Source of the DNA: a bacterium
GTDB lineage: Bacteria > Margulisbacteria > Marinamargulisbacteria > JABIPA01
Length of the DNA: 43,069 nt
Assembly: GCA_018698675.1 (NCBI GenBank)
Contig: JABIPA010000061.1
Span: forward strand, 1-43,069
Direction: 5' to 3'
The notes under the pieces are model-generated. The model did not search any database, was not told the origin of the DNA, and was given only the letters and a program-made list of their open reading frames with translations. Both the position numbers and the translations under genes were made by a program. Positions 15,136 to 23,635 of the stretch are shown piece by piece. Position 1 is the stretch's first letter, and each line of letters opens with the position of its first letter.

Positions 15136-16920
15136 TTAAGATTCAATCTCTGCGATAGCAGCGTCATACATAGTACAAAATTTGCGACCCACTTTTGTAT
15201 AATCCAAAACTCCATCCGTGTTTAAAACATCAGATAATCCTGATTGTATTGTCGCAACATACATCAAGTCTAATCCAGATAAACACGGTAACCAAGTATC
15301 TATATTTTCAGCAATTATTTTGTTCAACCCTTGAATTTCACTACCCATCTCGGATTCGGCAGAATACCCTTGGCAACTTGCCTCGAAAGCTTCTGAGGCC
15401 TCATTCCCATCCACTTTCATAGCAAACGTTTTTGCATCATTTAATAACCTTGCCTCAAGTAAACGCTTTAACGAAACGGTTTCGTTGGTTAGTAATTCCA
15501 GGGAAAAACAGTCCACTTCTTCGATCAGATCCTTCATATCCTGAGACATTTTCTTATTTAATCTAACATTAAGATATGATTCATCATATTTGTCTAAACT
15601 ATCATTACGTGTCTCATCAATTTGATTTTTTTGAAGTTCCATTGAAATAATGCGTTTAACTTTTGTACCTAAAGCTACAAATCGAGCTTGCTCCCCATCT
15701 TTGTATGACGCCCATGCAAACCCCTGTTCAGCATACATTCGCAAACTTTGTCCCATCCATATTAAGGAAGCCACTCGTTCATCAATAAATTTACGGTTTA
15801 TATTATCCGACCACGAGCTGTCGTCGTCTGTGAATGCTAACTGGTCACTGCCTTCGGTTAAAATTGTTCTAATACTCGAAAAGTTACGTAATAAAAAGCT
15901 TGGTTCTTTTTCGCCAATTACCGTTTCGGAAACAAATTTATTTAAAGAATCTAAAGTAGGTAACAACTTGTCGTGATCAGATCTTATTTTGTCAGAATAT
16001 GCCCCTACTATCTTTTTACTTACTGAACGAGCAACATCATTCCTCGATAAAATTAACCAAGATTTTTCGATGCTCGGCGAATAGTACGTCGGCGTTGCGG
16101 TTAACCGGTTTAATAAAGAGTCTGAGTTAGGAATAGCGTCACTAATTATTTTCTTTAATTTGTTTATTAAAAGGCACGATGCCTTATGTCCTACTTTAAA
16201 ATTCAAAGGAAAATATGTTCCGGGCACAAGGACTCTATATGCGAACAATGTAACACCCTCTTTTAAAAGGTCAGCGTCTCTATCTCCAATTTCATTTTCT
16301 TTTAAAATCGACTTCATCTCGATTGAATCAAACAACTTATCCGTAAATGTACGGTTTAAAAATTTCACGCTTTCTTCTTCGTTTCTAAATGGAGCAATCC
16401 CCTGAATAACATCATGACAAGTCGCTACTAACTCAGTAAATAATTTTGTAATAACTTGCTTTCTTCGCTCCGATCCTACCGCTGTAATATTAAACGTAGA
16501 TTGAATGTCGGAGGACATTTCTATGGAATGTGGAGCGCGATGGTAGGATAAATTTTGAAGGGTTTCTTCAATAACTTTAATTGCCAATACCGATGTATCC
16601 ACGTAATGCGTTTTTAATAAATCTACAAACGTAGAATCAAGTAAAAAATCCGCCATTTTATCCATAGCTTGCTCGATTCGATTTCGATTTTTTATATCAA
16701 ATAAAACCATATCAAATAAAACCATATCAAATACGTGTTGAAACACGTCTGGAGCCATATCCATAGATTCAATATCTGCTATTGATTGAGCAGGTAAACA
16801 AGATAATAACTGATCGGTTTGAACCAAACATTTTCCATCTGAATTTTTCATAGCGCTCATTAAACTCATTTTAATGCCCGCGTTATTTTTACTTTCTTCC
16901 CATCGAACTGAAATTATCAT
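15136..16920 (-). CDS. Large orphan protein (594 aa)
   Basis: I do not recognise this protein. It looks soluble and mostly alpha-helical, acidic, with no signal peptide, no membrane segment and no obvious active-site motif. Near residues 63-76 it contains a direct five-residue repeat (DMVLF-DMVLF), produced by a 15-bp tandem repeat in the DNA. It has about a dozen scattered cysteines, not arranged as a metal site. The start at 16920 has no good Shine-Dalgarno; ATG codons at residues 18 and 21 are alternatives. It is followed downstream by nrdB and preceded by another giant orphan on the same strand, 175 bases away. The two may form a pair, but I see no shared domain. Confidence 0.8.
   Translation of the reverse strand: MIISVRWEESKNNAGIKMSLMSAMKNSDGKCLVQTDQLLSCLPAQSIADIESMDMAPDVFQHVFDMVLFDMVLFDIKNRNRIEQAMDKMADFLLDSTFVDLLKTHYVDTSVLAIKVIEETLQNLSYHRAPHSIEMSSDIQSTFNITAVGSERRKQVITKLFTELVATCHDVIQGIAPFRNEEESVKFLNRTFTDKLFDSIEMKSILKENEIGDRDADLLKEGVTLFAYRVLVPGTYFPLNFKVGHKASCLLINKLKKIISDAIPNSDSLLNRLTATPTYYSPSIEKSWLILSRNDVARSVSKKIVGAYSDKIRSDHDKLLPTLDSLNKFVSETVIGEKEPSFLLRNFSSIRTILTEGSDQLAFTDDDSSWSDNINRKFIDERVASLIWMGQSLRMYAEQGFAWASYKDGEQARFVALGTKVKRIISMELQKNQIDETRNDSLDKYDESYLNVRLNKKMSQDMKDLIEEVDCFSLELLTNETVSLKRLLEARLLNDAKTFAMKVDGNEASEAFEASCQGYSAESEMGSEIQGLNKIIAENIDTWLPCLSGLDLMYVATIQSGLSDVLNTDGVLDYTKVGRKFCTMYDAAIAEIES
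16694..16733. repeat. In-frame 15-bp tandem repeat, about 2.7 copies
   Basis: ATATCAAATAAAACC occurs at 16694-16708 and 16709-16723, followed by ATATCAAATA to 16733. It lies inside the 594-aa orphan and encodes the duplicated DMVLF. Slippage here would change the protein by five residues without a frameshift. Confidence 0.95.
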
Positions 16921-17095
16921 GCAACGTCCTATCTCTAATTCTTACAAACTTGATCTTTCTAACTCTACCTCTTTAAATAATTATCGAGAGAAAAAACATA
17001 TAATTTCATTTAGAATCATTTTAGTATACGAAACATAGCACTATTCTACGATTTAAAGAAAAAATAGATTATTAACTTCCTAAAGATACAAAACC

Positions 17096-20000
17096 TTAGC
17101 TTGGATACGTACCGTGGATTTCCTTATATAAACGATGAGACATCGCTCTAAGACTTTCTTCTAGGTACGACAGATAATCTAGGTACGAATCAAATTTACG
17201 CTCGTCTTCCAGACCAAAATCATGCCGGATTGACTCAATATGGTTTCTATCTTTAGCAGAAAATGGAAGCCCATCTTTTAACGTGCTTTTACTATTGATT
17301 ACATAACTATAGGTTTGCAAAATTCGATTTGCTCCGCCATTTAAACCTTGTTGAATAGAAAATCGATTTGCCAAAGACATTCCGTGTTTGTAAGTCTCTC
17401 CTGTCCACTTTTCTTCTAACCTTAAGGGAACTCCTGTATATTCCTGTATTTTTAAAATCAATTTATTGAGATCTATGCTTTCGGTTAATGTTAACCGTCT
17501 CGCTGTTGCCGGAAGAATCGCAACATGCCTAAGATCCGGAACTCGCTGTGACGGTGCGATACGGTTAGCAAAAGCACGGACAACTCTCGAATGTACGGGA
17601 AAAACCAACTCTGCTAAATCTTTTTCATATTTGGGATGAATCAACGTACTAGCAATTAACTCTATGGTAAGTAAAACCAAGGTCATAAACCCGACTCTAG
17701 AGATTGCACGAGTGTCTTGATACTCTTGTACATTTTTTTGAATAACCTCTCCAATCGTGCTCATTTCTGATAACAACTTCATAACTGCATCAGGGTTCAC
17801 ATCAATCAATTGAATCAGTCCCTGTATATCTATTTTATCTATAAATGCACTGATTTCCTTATTTTCTTTAATTCCCTCCGTACTTTTTACTTCATTTAAT
17901 GTTTCTTCTAAATCTTTAAAAACATCTCCTCTACTTCTAGAAGCATCATCCATGTTATTCAACTGCTTGATTAGCTTATCTTTTGCAGTACCAAATGAAC
18001 CTTTTTCTCCATTGCTATCTCCGGTAGGGACAACAACTTTTCTATTACTTGTTTTAATATGCTTCGTGAGCTCAGCTACATTTAACTTGTTAATAATCGC
18101 CATTATGTTTTCACAATGCACAAACATATCAAATGTATTGGCTTGAGCCGTTGCTATCATCGTTGCCCCAATATACTCTCCAGACGTTAATGAATAATTT
18201 GGTCCACACCTAAAAGCCATTAAACTTTGTAATACCGCGTTCATATGTGCATAATCGGGACTCACGATACGAGGCGCATTTCCAGGCTGAATAGTCATCT
18301 TATCTGACGGGCCAGCTTCTAATATCTTTCCTTGCAACAGCGACAGTTTTTCTGCAGAGGTTCTAGGAACACTACTTCCTCGTCCGTACTCAAATAAAAA
18401 TTTATAGTACTTCTTCATAAAATCTGTTGCTTCTTGGGGCGTATCGAATACATCTACTATCCAATCTAAAGATAATCGCGCTTGTTCAGGTAGTTCCGAA
18501 TGCCTACTTTTCCAATTGTCGTCCGAAAACGATCCGTCCTTACAACACGTCTCTAAAACATTAATCATTAGACGAACGTAACTCTCTATTTGTTTCTTTT
18601 CGTGCTGAATAATCATCACGTTATATTCACCGACAAGAGTCGAGTGCTTTGTAGCCGTATCACTTGCAGCTTCCATATCTAAAACACCACCAACATTAAC
18701 AATACCGTTGATTATTTCCCTTGCATGTTCTTTAGATTCGGCTCTAACTAGTGGGAATGCCCAGTTTAATAAACCGTCTCTCTTCTCAGAAGCATTGTCA
18801 CGAACCCTTTCTCTTTCGTTTAAAGACACGATTTGTGGCAAATCTCCTGAACCTAGAAATCTAAAAATCTTCTCCGTATTTTTAGTACACTGAATCCCTT
18901 TATGATCGGCGTCTAAAATAAGGTCCACAAGGCCACAATCTATAGCGATTTTGTGTGCTCGCAAGGTATCCCTATCTACATCTACCAAATACTGGCCAGT
19001 TTCGTATGCCAATAAAATCCTGTCTCTATCAGACTCACCTATTCGTGCTTGAGACCCTAACGACGATCTTATCAAATCAGTCGCAAATTCTATGCTCTCA
19101 CTAAACATTGGGTCTGTATTTTTACTAAGAGCGTCACTAACTTCCGTCTTCCATTCCGAAAATTCTTTAACGGTATTATGTAATTTATTAAACGAGGTAT
19201 TCTTTGCATTTAAGTCCAGGTGAACATTCTGAAGCAAACACTCTGTGTCATAATCTTCTTCATAACTTAACAAAACGTTTTCTTTATCCGCTATCGAGGC
19301 CACTGCATCTCGCTCGATCTTTTTTAACTGCTTCATAAACTTATGACTATCTTCGTCGGACAATGATAAAAAGACGTCACTTAAAATCCCTTCTAATTTT
19401 TTACTGAATGACTCAATTTGCTGTGCCTTAGACAATAAGAAATTTGAAGCGTCTAATCCATTTCTATCCCCATCAAGACTCCAATCTTTTTCTTTTTTAG
19501 GAATAGCTCTCATGTATGTTTTAAAACAAAGGTACCGTCTTTCTAATGTTTCATTGTTTGGATTCTCCAAATGATTCAATTTCGATCGTACCAGAGACTC
19601 CATATTTATCTCATAAATAGTCGCCATCGCTTCGAAATGCTCCTCGATGGATCGATTACTAGTCACTTGTTCATGCTCGAAACGAGCTAAGTTTCCTTTT
19701 GCCCCTTTTACTTTTCCATCGTTAGGTGTGTAACTCATATCGGATGATAGTGTTTCTGCTATTGAGTCATAAAAATCAGAAGTTAATGGCCCTGCCACAG
19801 TACGTCTCATTGCTTTTACGGAGTCTTTCCCGATACCTAAACAAGGATGCCCTGTATATATTGATTCTGTATTTCTAACATTATCAACCTCTTCACGAAG
19901 CTCACTTATAGGTTTGTGTGACGTCATAGAGACTAATGCATCGATTACTTTATAAGGGTTATCATGAGGACTTAACAACACGGCTCCATATACATTCCCG

Positions 20001-20674
20001 GATTCTTTTGTTCGACTCAAATCTACAGTTGCCTTAGCTATACGATCTGCCCTCATTTCAAAATAACTTCTAGCGAGTTGCATTCCATTAATCAATTCTG
20101 TTAAAAGCTTATCCAATCGTCTAGATAATCGGTCCGTCATTCGTCCATGCGTATGTAATGTCATAGACGCATTTGCCATAGCTGTCTCATTCGATAGATT
20201 CAGGTTGAACTCACGTCCCCCCAACCTAAATAAAACACGTAACTCCAACAAATCATCAGAAGAAATTCTCTCTAAAAACGTGTCCGTTAGCCGACGTTCA
20301 AGAGGACGTAACAATTCCTCGCAACGTTCACGTTTTCTCACTTTGTATTTACTAAATTCAGGATCTTTCCCCATATCACTTCTATGGGAATCAGGCGTTC
20401 TTAGAACCACTGCTAATTCTTTAGATTCCAAAACAACGTTTCCACTGCTATTTACCTGAGAATGAAAATGTCTAGATATTGAACCCTGGGTAGCTCCCCA
20501 CGATTTAGATTTTAATGCGTCTAAACTAGCTACGCGATTCTGAGCATATTTAGCAGATACAAAAGAACTTTTTGAACTAGATAGCCCCTTTGCCCCCAAT
20601 TCCCTGCGACCTAAATTAATTCTACTAGCTACCCGTCTTACCCCATTTAAACCAAACTCAACTGAACTTAACAC
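17096..20674 (-). CDS. Giant orphan protein (1192 aa)
   Basis: An unbroken frame of 1192 codons from a GTG at 20674, with GGGAG about ten bases upstream. I do not recognise a family. The first ~70 residues are basic and Ser-rich (LGRRELGAKGLSSSKSS). The body is charged and predicted helical, with stretches such as KSRHSELPEQARLSLDWIVDVF and a Lys/Glu-rich segment around residues 890-960. One hydrophobic stretch near residue 990 (FMTLVLLTIELIASTLI) could be a membrane helix. No enzymatic motif, repeat family or signal peptide is visible. Size, isolation from any pathway and its pairing with the 594-aa orphan suggest an accessory function such as an effector, toxin or cell-structure protein; none of these is shown. 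Confidence 0.82.
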   Translation of the reverse strand: MLSSVEFGLNGVRRVASRINLGRRELGAKGLSSSKSSFVSAKYAQNRVASLDALKSKSWGATQGSISRHFHSQVNSSGNVVLESKELAVVLRTPDSHRSDMGKDPEFSKYKVRKRERCEELLRPLERRLTDTFLERISSDDLLELRVLFRLGGREFNLNLSNETAMANASMTLHTHGRMTDRLSRRLDKLLTELINGMQLARSYFEMRADRIAKATVDLSRTKESGNVYGAVLLSPHDNPYKVIDALVSMTSHKPISELREEVDNVRNTESIYTGHPCLGIGKDSVKAMRRTVAGPLTSDFYDSIAETLSSDMSYTPNDGKVKGAKGNLARFEHEQVTSNRSIEEHFEAMATIYEINMESLVRSKLNHLENPNNETLERRYLCFKTYMRAIPKKEKDWSLDGDRNGLDASNFLLSKAQQIESFSKKLEGILSDVFLSLSDEDSHKFMKQLKKIERDAVASIADKENVLLSYEEDYDTECLLQNVHLDLNAKNTSFNKLHNTVKEFSEWKTEVSDALSKNTDPMFSESIEFATDLIRSSLGSQARIGESDRDRILLAYETGQYLVDVDRDTLRAHKIAIDCGLVDLILDADHKGIQCTKNTEKIFRFLGSGDLPQIVSLNERERVRDNASEKRDGLLNWAFPLVRAESKEHAREIINGIVNVGGVLDMEAASDTATKHSTLVGEYNVMIIQHEKKQIESYVRLMINVLETCCKDGSFSDDNWKSRHSELPEQARLSLDWIVDVFDTPQEATDFMKKYYKFLFEYGRGSSVPRTSAEKLSLLQGKILEAGPSDKMTIQPGNAPRIVSPDYAHMNAVLQSLMAFRCGPNYSLTSGEYIGATMIATAQANTFDMFVHCENIMAIINKLNVAELTKHIKTSNRKVVVPTGDSNGEKGSFGTAKDKLIKQLNNMDDASRSRGDVFKDLEETLNEVKSTEGIKENKEISAFIDKIDIQGLIQLIDVNPDAVMKLLSEMSTIGEVIQKNVQEYQDTRAISRVGFMTLVLLTIELIASTLIHPKYEKDLAELVFPVHSRVVRAFANRIAPSQRVPDLRHVAILPATARRLTLTESIDLNKLILKIQEYTGVPLRLEEKWTGETYKHGMSLANRFSIQQGLNGGANRILQTYSYVINSKSTLKDGLPFSAKDRNHIESIRHDFGLEDERKFDSYLDYLSYLEESLRAMSHRLYKEIHGTYPS

Positions 20675-20839
20675 TAAACTTCAACTCCCATTTATAGATA
20701 AATACAACATACAAAATAAAGCATAGATATCAAAAGGACTTTTTTACCCTAAACTTTAATAGGCCATAAACACTCAATCGAATCATACAAAAATAAACAG
20801 ATTAAAAAATGTACGCCCCAAATTTATTTGATTTTTTCA

Positions 20840-20848
20840 TGATAAGAT
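20840..20848 (+). promoter_or_regulatory. Extended -10 promoter of ccoI, leaderless
   Basis: TG-A-TAAGAT (hexamer 20843-20848) ends seven bases before the ccoI ATG at 20856. No Shine-Dalgarno is present. Confidence 0.5.
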
Positions 20849-20855
20849 AACTGGC

Positions 20856-23396
20856 ATGCAAGTTAGAGATGTTATTTCATGCCTTCACTGCGGACTACCA
20901 TGCCCCGATTTCAAAACGTCTCCCCTTACAAAAATTGTCTCTAAAAAAGGAACCCAGTTTTGTTGCCTGGGCTGTGAAACGGTCTATTCAATTTTAAAAG
21001 AGTCCAATTTAACAAACTTTTATAAAATCAAAGAAAAACTACCTCTTCAAACGGAAGAACCCGCCACTCGATCAAAAACATATCAGACTCAAACAAAGCA
21101 CGACTACGATTATTTAGATAATGCCGACTACTTAAAAAAGCACTGTCCCGATTTATCAAAAAAGAGTCTTTGTTTCTATGTACCAGCCATTCACTGCGCG
21201 GCCTGTATATGGCTAATCGAAAGGCTACCTCTCTTATATACGGGAGTTGCCTCCGTTTCTATAAATTTTGGACAATCGACAGTTACTGTTTTTCTCACCG
21301 AATCTGGACTTTTTTCTGAGGCCGCATTCGCCCTTCATCAAATTGGCTACCAACCATTTCCAGATTCGATTTCAAAACAAATCCGTCATAAAAAAAATAG
21401 AACAACACTCTTGCGTATAGGTATTTCAGGAGCAGTAGCTGCTAATATTATGATTTTTTCGGTCGCTATTTACTCAGGCGTCGAAGGTTATTTCTTACAT
21501 TTATTTAACGTAATTAGTGGGTTCTTATTTTTACCATCACTTCTTTATTCTGCTCGTCCATTTTTCAAATCAGCATATTTCAGTATCAAGCAACTTCAGT
21601 TCAATATCGATATCCCCGTTTCTGTTGCCATAATCCTTGGTTCTAGCATTAGCTATAGTCACCTTTTTTATCAAAGAGGAGACCTTTATTTTGATTCTCT
21701 TTCTGTTTTTATTTTTTTACTTTTATCCTCTAGGCATATATATCAACAGCAATTTTTAGCAAATGACGTCGATCAAAATCGTTTGTCCGCTTTTCTACCT
21801 AAAACGTGTCTAAAACTTAACAATCCCTTCTCCAAAATACCTTCTTCTAAAACAACAACGACTCTTTTAACCGAGTCGTTAACTACTAATGACTGTATTC
21901 TTGTATTAGAAGACACCATCATCCCTGTCGATGGGAAATGCCAAAATAAAACGTGTATCATCGATAACCAAATTTTTTCTGGGGAAAGCGACCCCATTCA
22001 TTATAAACAAGGGGACTCGTTATTTGCTGGAATGAAAAACGTAGGCCCTGATTTAATATTGACCGTTTCCTCAATTGGTCATAAAACCAGACTTGGTCAA
22101 CTCATTGAAAAAAGTAAATCATTACAACAGCCTAAACTAGCGACGTTATCCCATTCACTTTCAAAACTATTATTTATCGTTCTATTTTTATGTATTGGAT
22201 GGACGATACTCATCGACGGGATTTTAAAAGGATCATTATCTGAAACTCTGAATATAGTTTTAGCTTTAACTATCATCGCTTGTCCTTGCGCACTTGCTCT
22301 CTCAACTCCACTTATATACACGATGAGTCTTCGATTCGCTTCTTCAAAAGGAATTTTTATAAAAACACCAGCTATATTTGAACGACTAGCGATTGCAAAT
22401 CCATTTTTCTTCGATAAAACAGGAACTCTTACATTAGGTCAATTTGAGGTCAACAATGCTCATTGGCTTTGTGATAAAGACCTAATATCGAAAAAGAAAT
22501 TAGTTTACTCAATTATCAAACAACTAGAATTCAATAATTCTCATCCCGTCGCAAAAGCCCTTGTCCGGTTTACTAACACTCAAATTGGAACTCAAGACTC
22601 ACATGATATTATCGAAGTTAAAAATATCACCGCCTTTCATTCGGGAGTTGAAGGCATTTATGAAAATAATCGTTATGTCATAAAACCCTTTTCTTTAGAC
22701 GATACTGGGCCCAGCTCTCATGCCGAGTATAGCGATATCAACACATCCAGGCACACACAAACATCATATCCCGACATAAATTCCAAGTCGATAGAAACAA
22801 CGATCGGACTTTATAAAAACGATAATTGTGTTCTTTGGTTCGAATTGGGAGACACATTACACACGTCGACGTCTCCCGTTCTTCACAAGTTAAAAGACCA
22901 AGGAAAACAAATAAACCTTCTTTCCGGAGACCAAAAAAAAGCTGTCGAAAAAGTTGGTAACCACCTTCCGTTTAACTCACTATATTATGAAAAAACTCCA
23001 GAACAAAAATTAGAGGTAATATCCAAGCATCCTACCTCATGCATGATTGGGGATGGAGCAAATGACTCGGCGGCTCTTTCTAAAGCATATGTGAGCATTG
23101 CCGTTCAGGGTAGTATTGAAATGGCGCTTTCTGTTTCTGACGTTTATTTTACGGTTTCAGGCCTCAACTCATTGCCCGTTTTGCTCTCGATTGCAAAGCA
23201 AACTCAACGATTTACATACGCTACATTAATCATCTCTTTAATCTACAATTCGGTAGGCATCATCCTGGCTGTTCTTGGGTTTATTACTCCGCTAATCGCT
23301 GCTTTTTTTATGCCGCTGAGTTCGGCAACTGTTTTAATACTAGCCATCGTGCATTTAAAAACGTTACAACATAAATTCAAAAAAGAAGTCTTATAA
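20856..23396 (+). CDS. ccoI: Copper-exporting P1B-type ATPase for cbb3 oxidase assembly
   Basis: CcoI/FixI ATPase, moving Cu across the inner membrane for insertion into the CuB site of cbb3 oxidase. The N-terminus has a cysteine cluster typical of CcoI (CLHCGLPCP and FCCLGCETVY). A heavy-metal-associated domain with CAAC follows at residues 114-117. Eight membrane segments are expected, with the metal-binding CPC at 476-478, the phosphorylation motif DKTGTLT from 520 and the hinge GDGANDSAAL. Length 846 aa is normal. The gene order ccoI-ccoS is the usual one and settles the call against a general CopA. A Ser/Thr-rich segment in the nucleotide-binding domain looks like a lineage-specific insertion. 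Confidence 0.95.
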   Translation: MQVRDVISCLHCGLPCPDFKTSPLTKIVSKKGTQFCCLGCETVYSILKESNLTNFYKIKEKLPLQTEEPATRSKTYQTQTKHDYDYLDNADYLKKHCPDLSKKSLCFYVPAIHCAACIWLIERLPLLYTGVASVSINFGQSTVTVFLTESGLFSEAAFALHQIGYQPFPDSISKQIRHKKNRTTLLRIGISGAVAANIMIFSVAIYSGVEGYFLHLFNVISGFLFLPSLLYSARPFFKSAYFSIKQLQFNIDIPVSVAIILGSSISYSHLFYQRGDLYFDSLSVFIFLLLSSRHIYQQQFLANDVDQNRLSAFLPKTCLKLNNPFSKIPSSKTTTTLLTESLTTNDCILVLEDTIIPVDGKCQNKTCIIDNQIFSGESDPIHYKQGDSLFAGMKNVGPDLILTVSSIGHKTRLGQLIEKSKSLQQPKLATLSHSLSKLLFIVLFLCIGWTILIDGILKGSLSETLNIVLALTIIACPCALALSTPLIYTMSLRFASSKGIFIKTPAIFERLAIANPFFFDKTGTLTLGQFEVNNAHWLCDKDLISKKKLVYSIIKQLEFNNSHPVAKALVRFTNTQIGTQDSHDIIEVKNITAFHSGVEGIYENNRYVIKPFSLDDTGPSSHAEYSDINTSRHTQTSYPDINSKSIETTIGLYKNDNCVLWFELGDTLHTSTSPVLHKLKDQGKQINLLSGDQKKAVEKVGNHLPFNSLYYEKTPEQKLEVISKHPTSCMIGDGANDSAALSKAYVSIAVQGSIEMALSVSDVYFTVSGLNSLPVLLSIAKQTQRFTYATLIISLIYNSVGIILAVLGFITPLIAAFFMPLSSATVLILAIVHLKTLQHKFKKEVL

Positions 23397-23409
23397 AAGG
23401 AGCGTTTTA

Positions 23410-23550
23410 ATGAATGTATTGTATTATCTAATTCCAATCACCCTCAGCATCGTGACTTTTTTTGTAATTGCATTCATCTGGACAGTTAAGACTGGCCAAT
23501 ATGATGACCTAGATACACCTTCCCAAAAGCTAATGATCGATGACGACTAA
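23410..23550 (+). CDS. ccoS: cbb3 oxidase maturation protein CcoS
   Basis: A 46-residue protein with one N-terminal membrane helix and the diagnostic CcoS tail WTVKTGQYDDLDTPSQK. It is needed for insertion of haem b and copper cofactors into CcoN. It starts 14 bases after ccoI, with AAAAGGAG eight bases before the ATG. It is too short for simple gene finders. Confidence 0.95.
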   Translation: MNVLYYLIPITLSIVTFFVIAFIWTVKTGQYDDLDTPSQKLMIDDD

Positions 23551-23569
23551 AATCAACCCTTAGGGTCGA

Positions 23570-23597
23570 TTGACTTAGGCCTCCCACTACCTATAAT
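23570..23597 (+). promoter_or_regulatory. Sigma-70-type promoter of the ccoNO operon
   Basis: TTGACT (23570-23575), 16-base spacer, TATAAT (23592-23597). The structural genes can thus be transcribed apart from ccoI-ccoS. ACCCTTAGGGT, a small palindrome just upstream, may be an operator or the 3' end of the ccoS transcript. No clear TTGAT-N4-ATCAA FNR box is visible. Confidence 0.75.
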
Positions 23598-23635
23598 AGA
23601 ATCTGAAAAATTTTAGATAGGAAAAGATTATTATT

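Noticed and set aside
23551-23575. FNR box before ccoNO
   Set aside because: The palindrome ACCCTTAGGGT and TTGA halves do not form TTGAT-N4-ATCAA with correct spacing.
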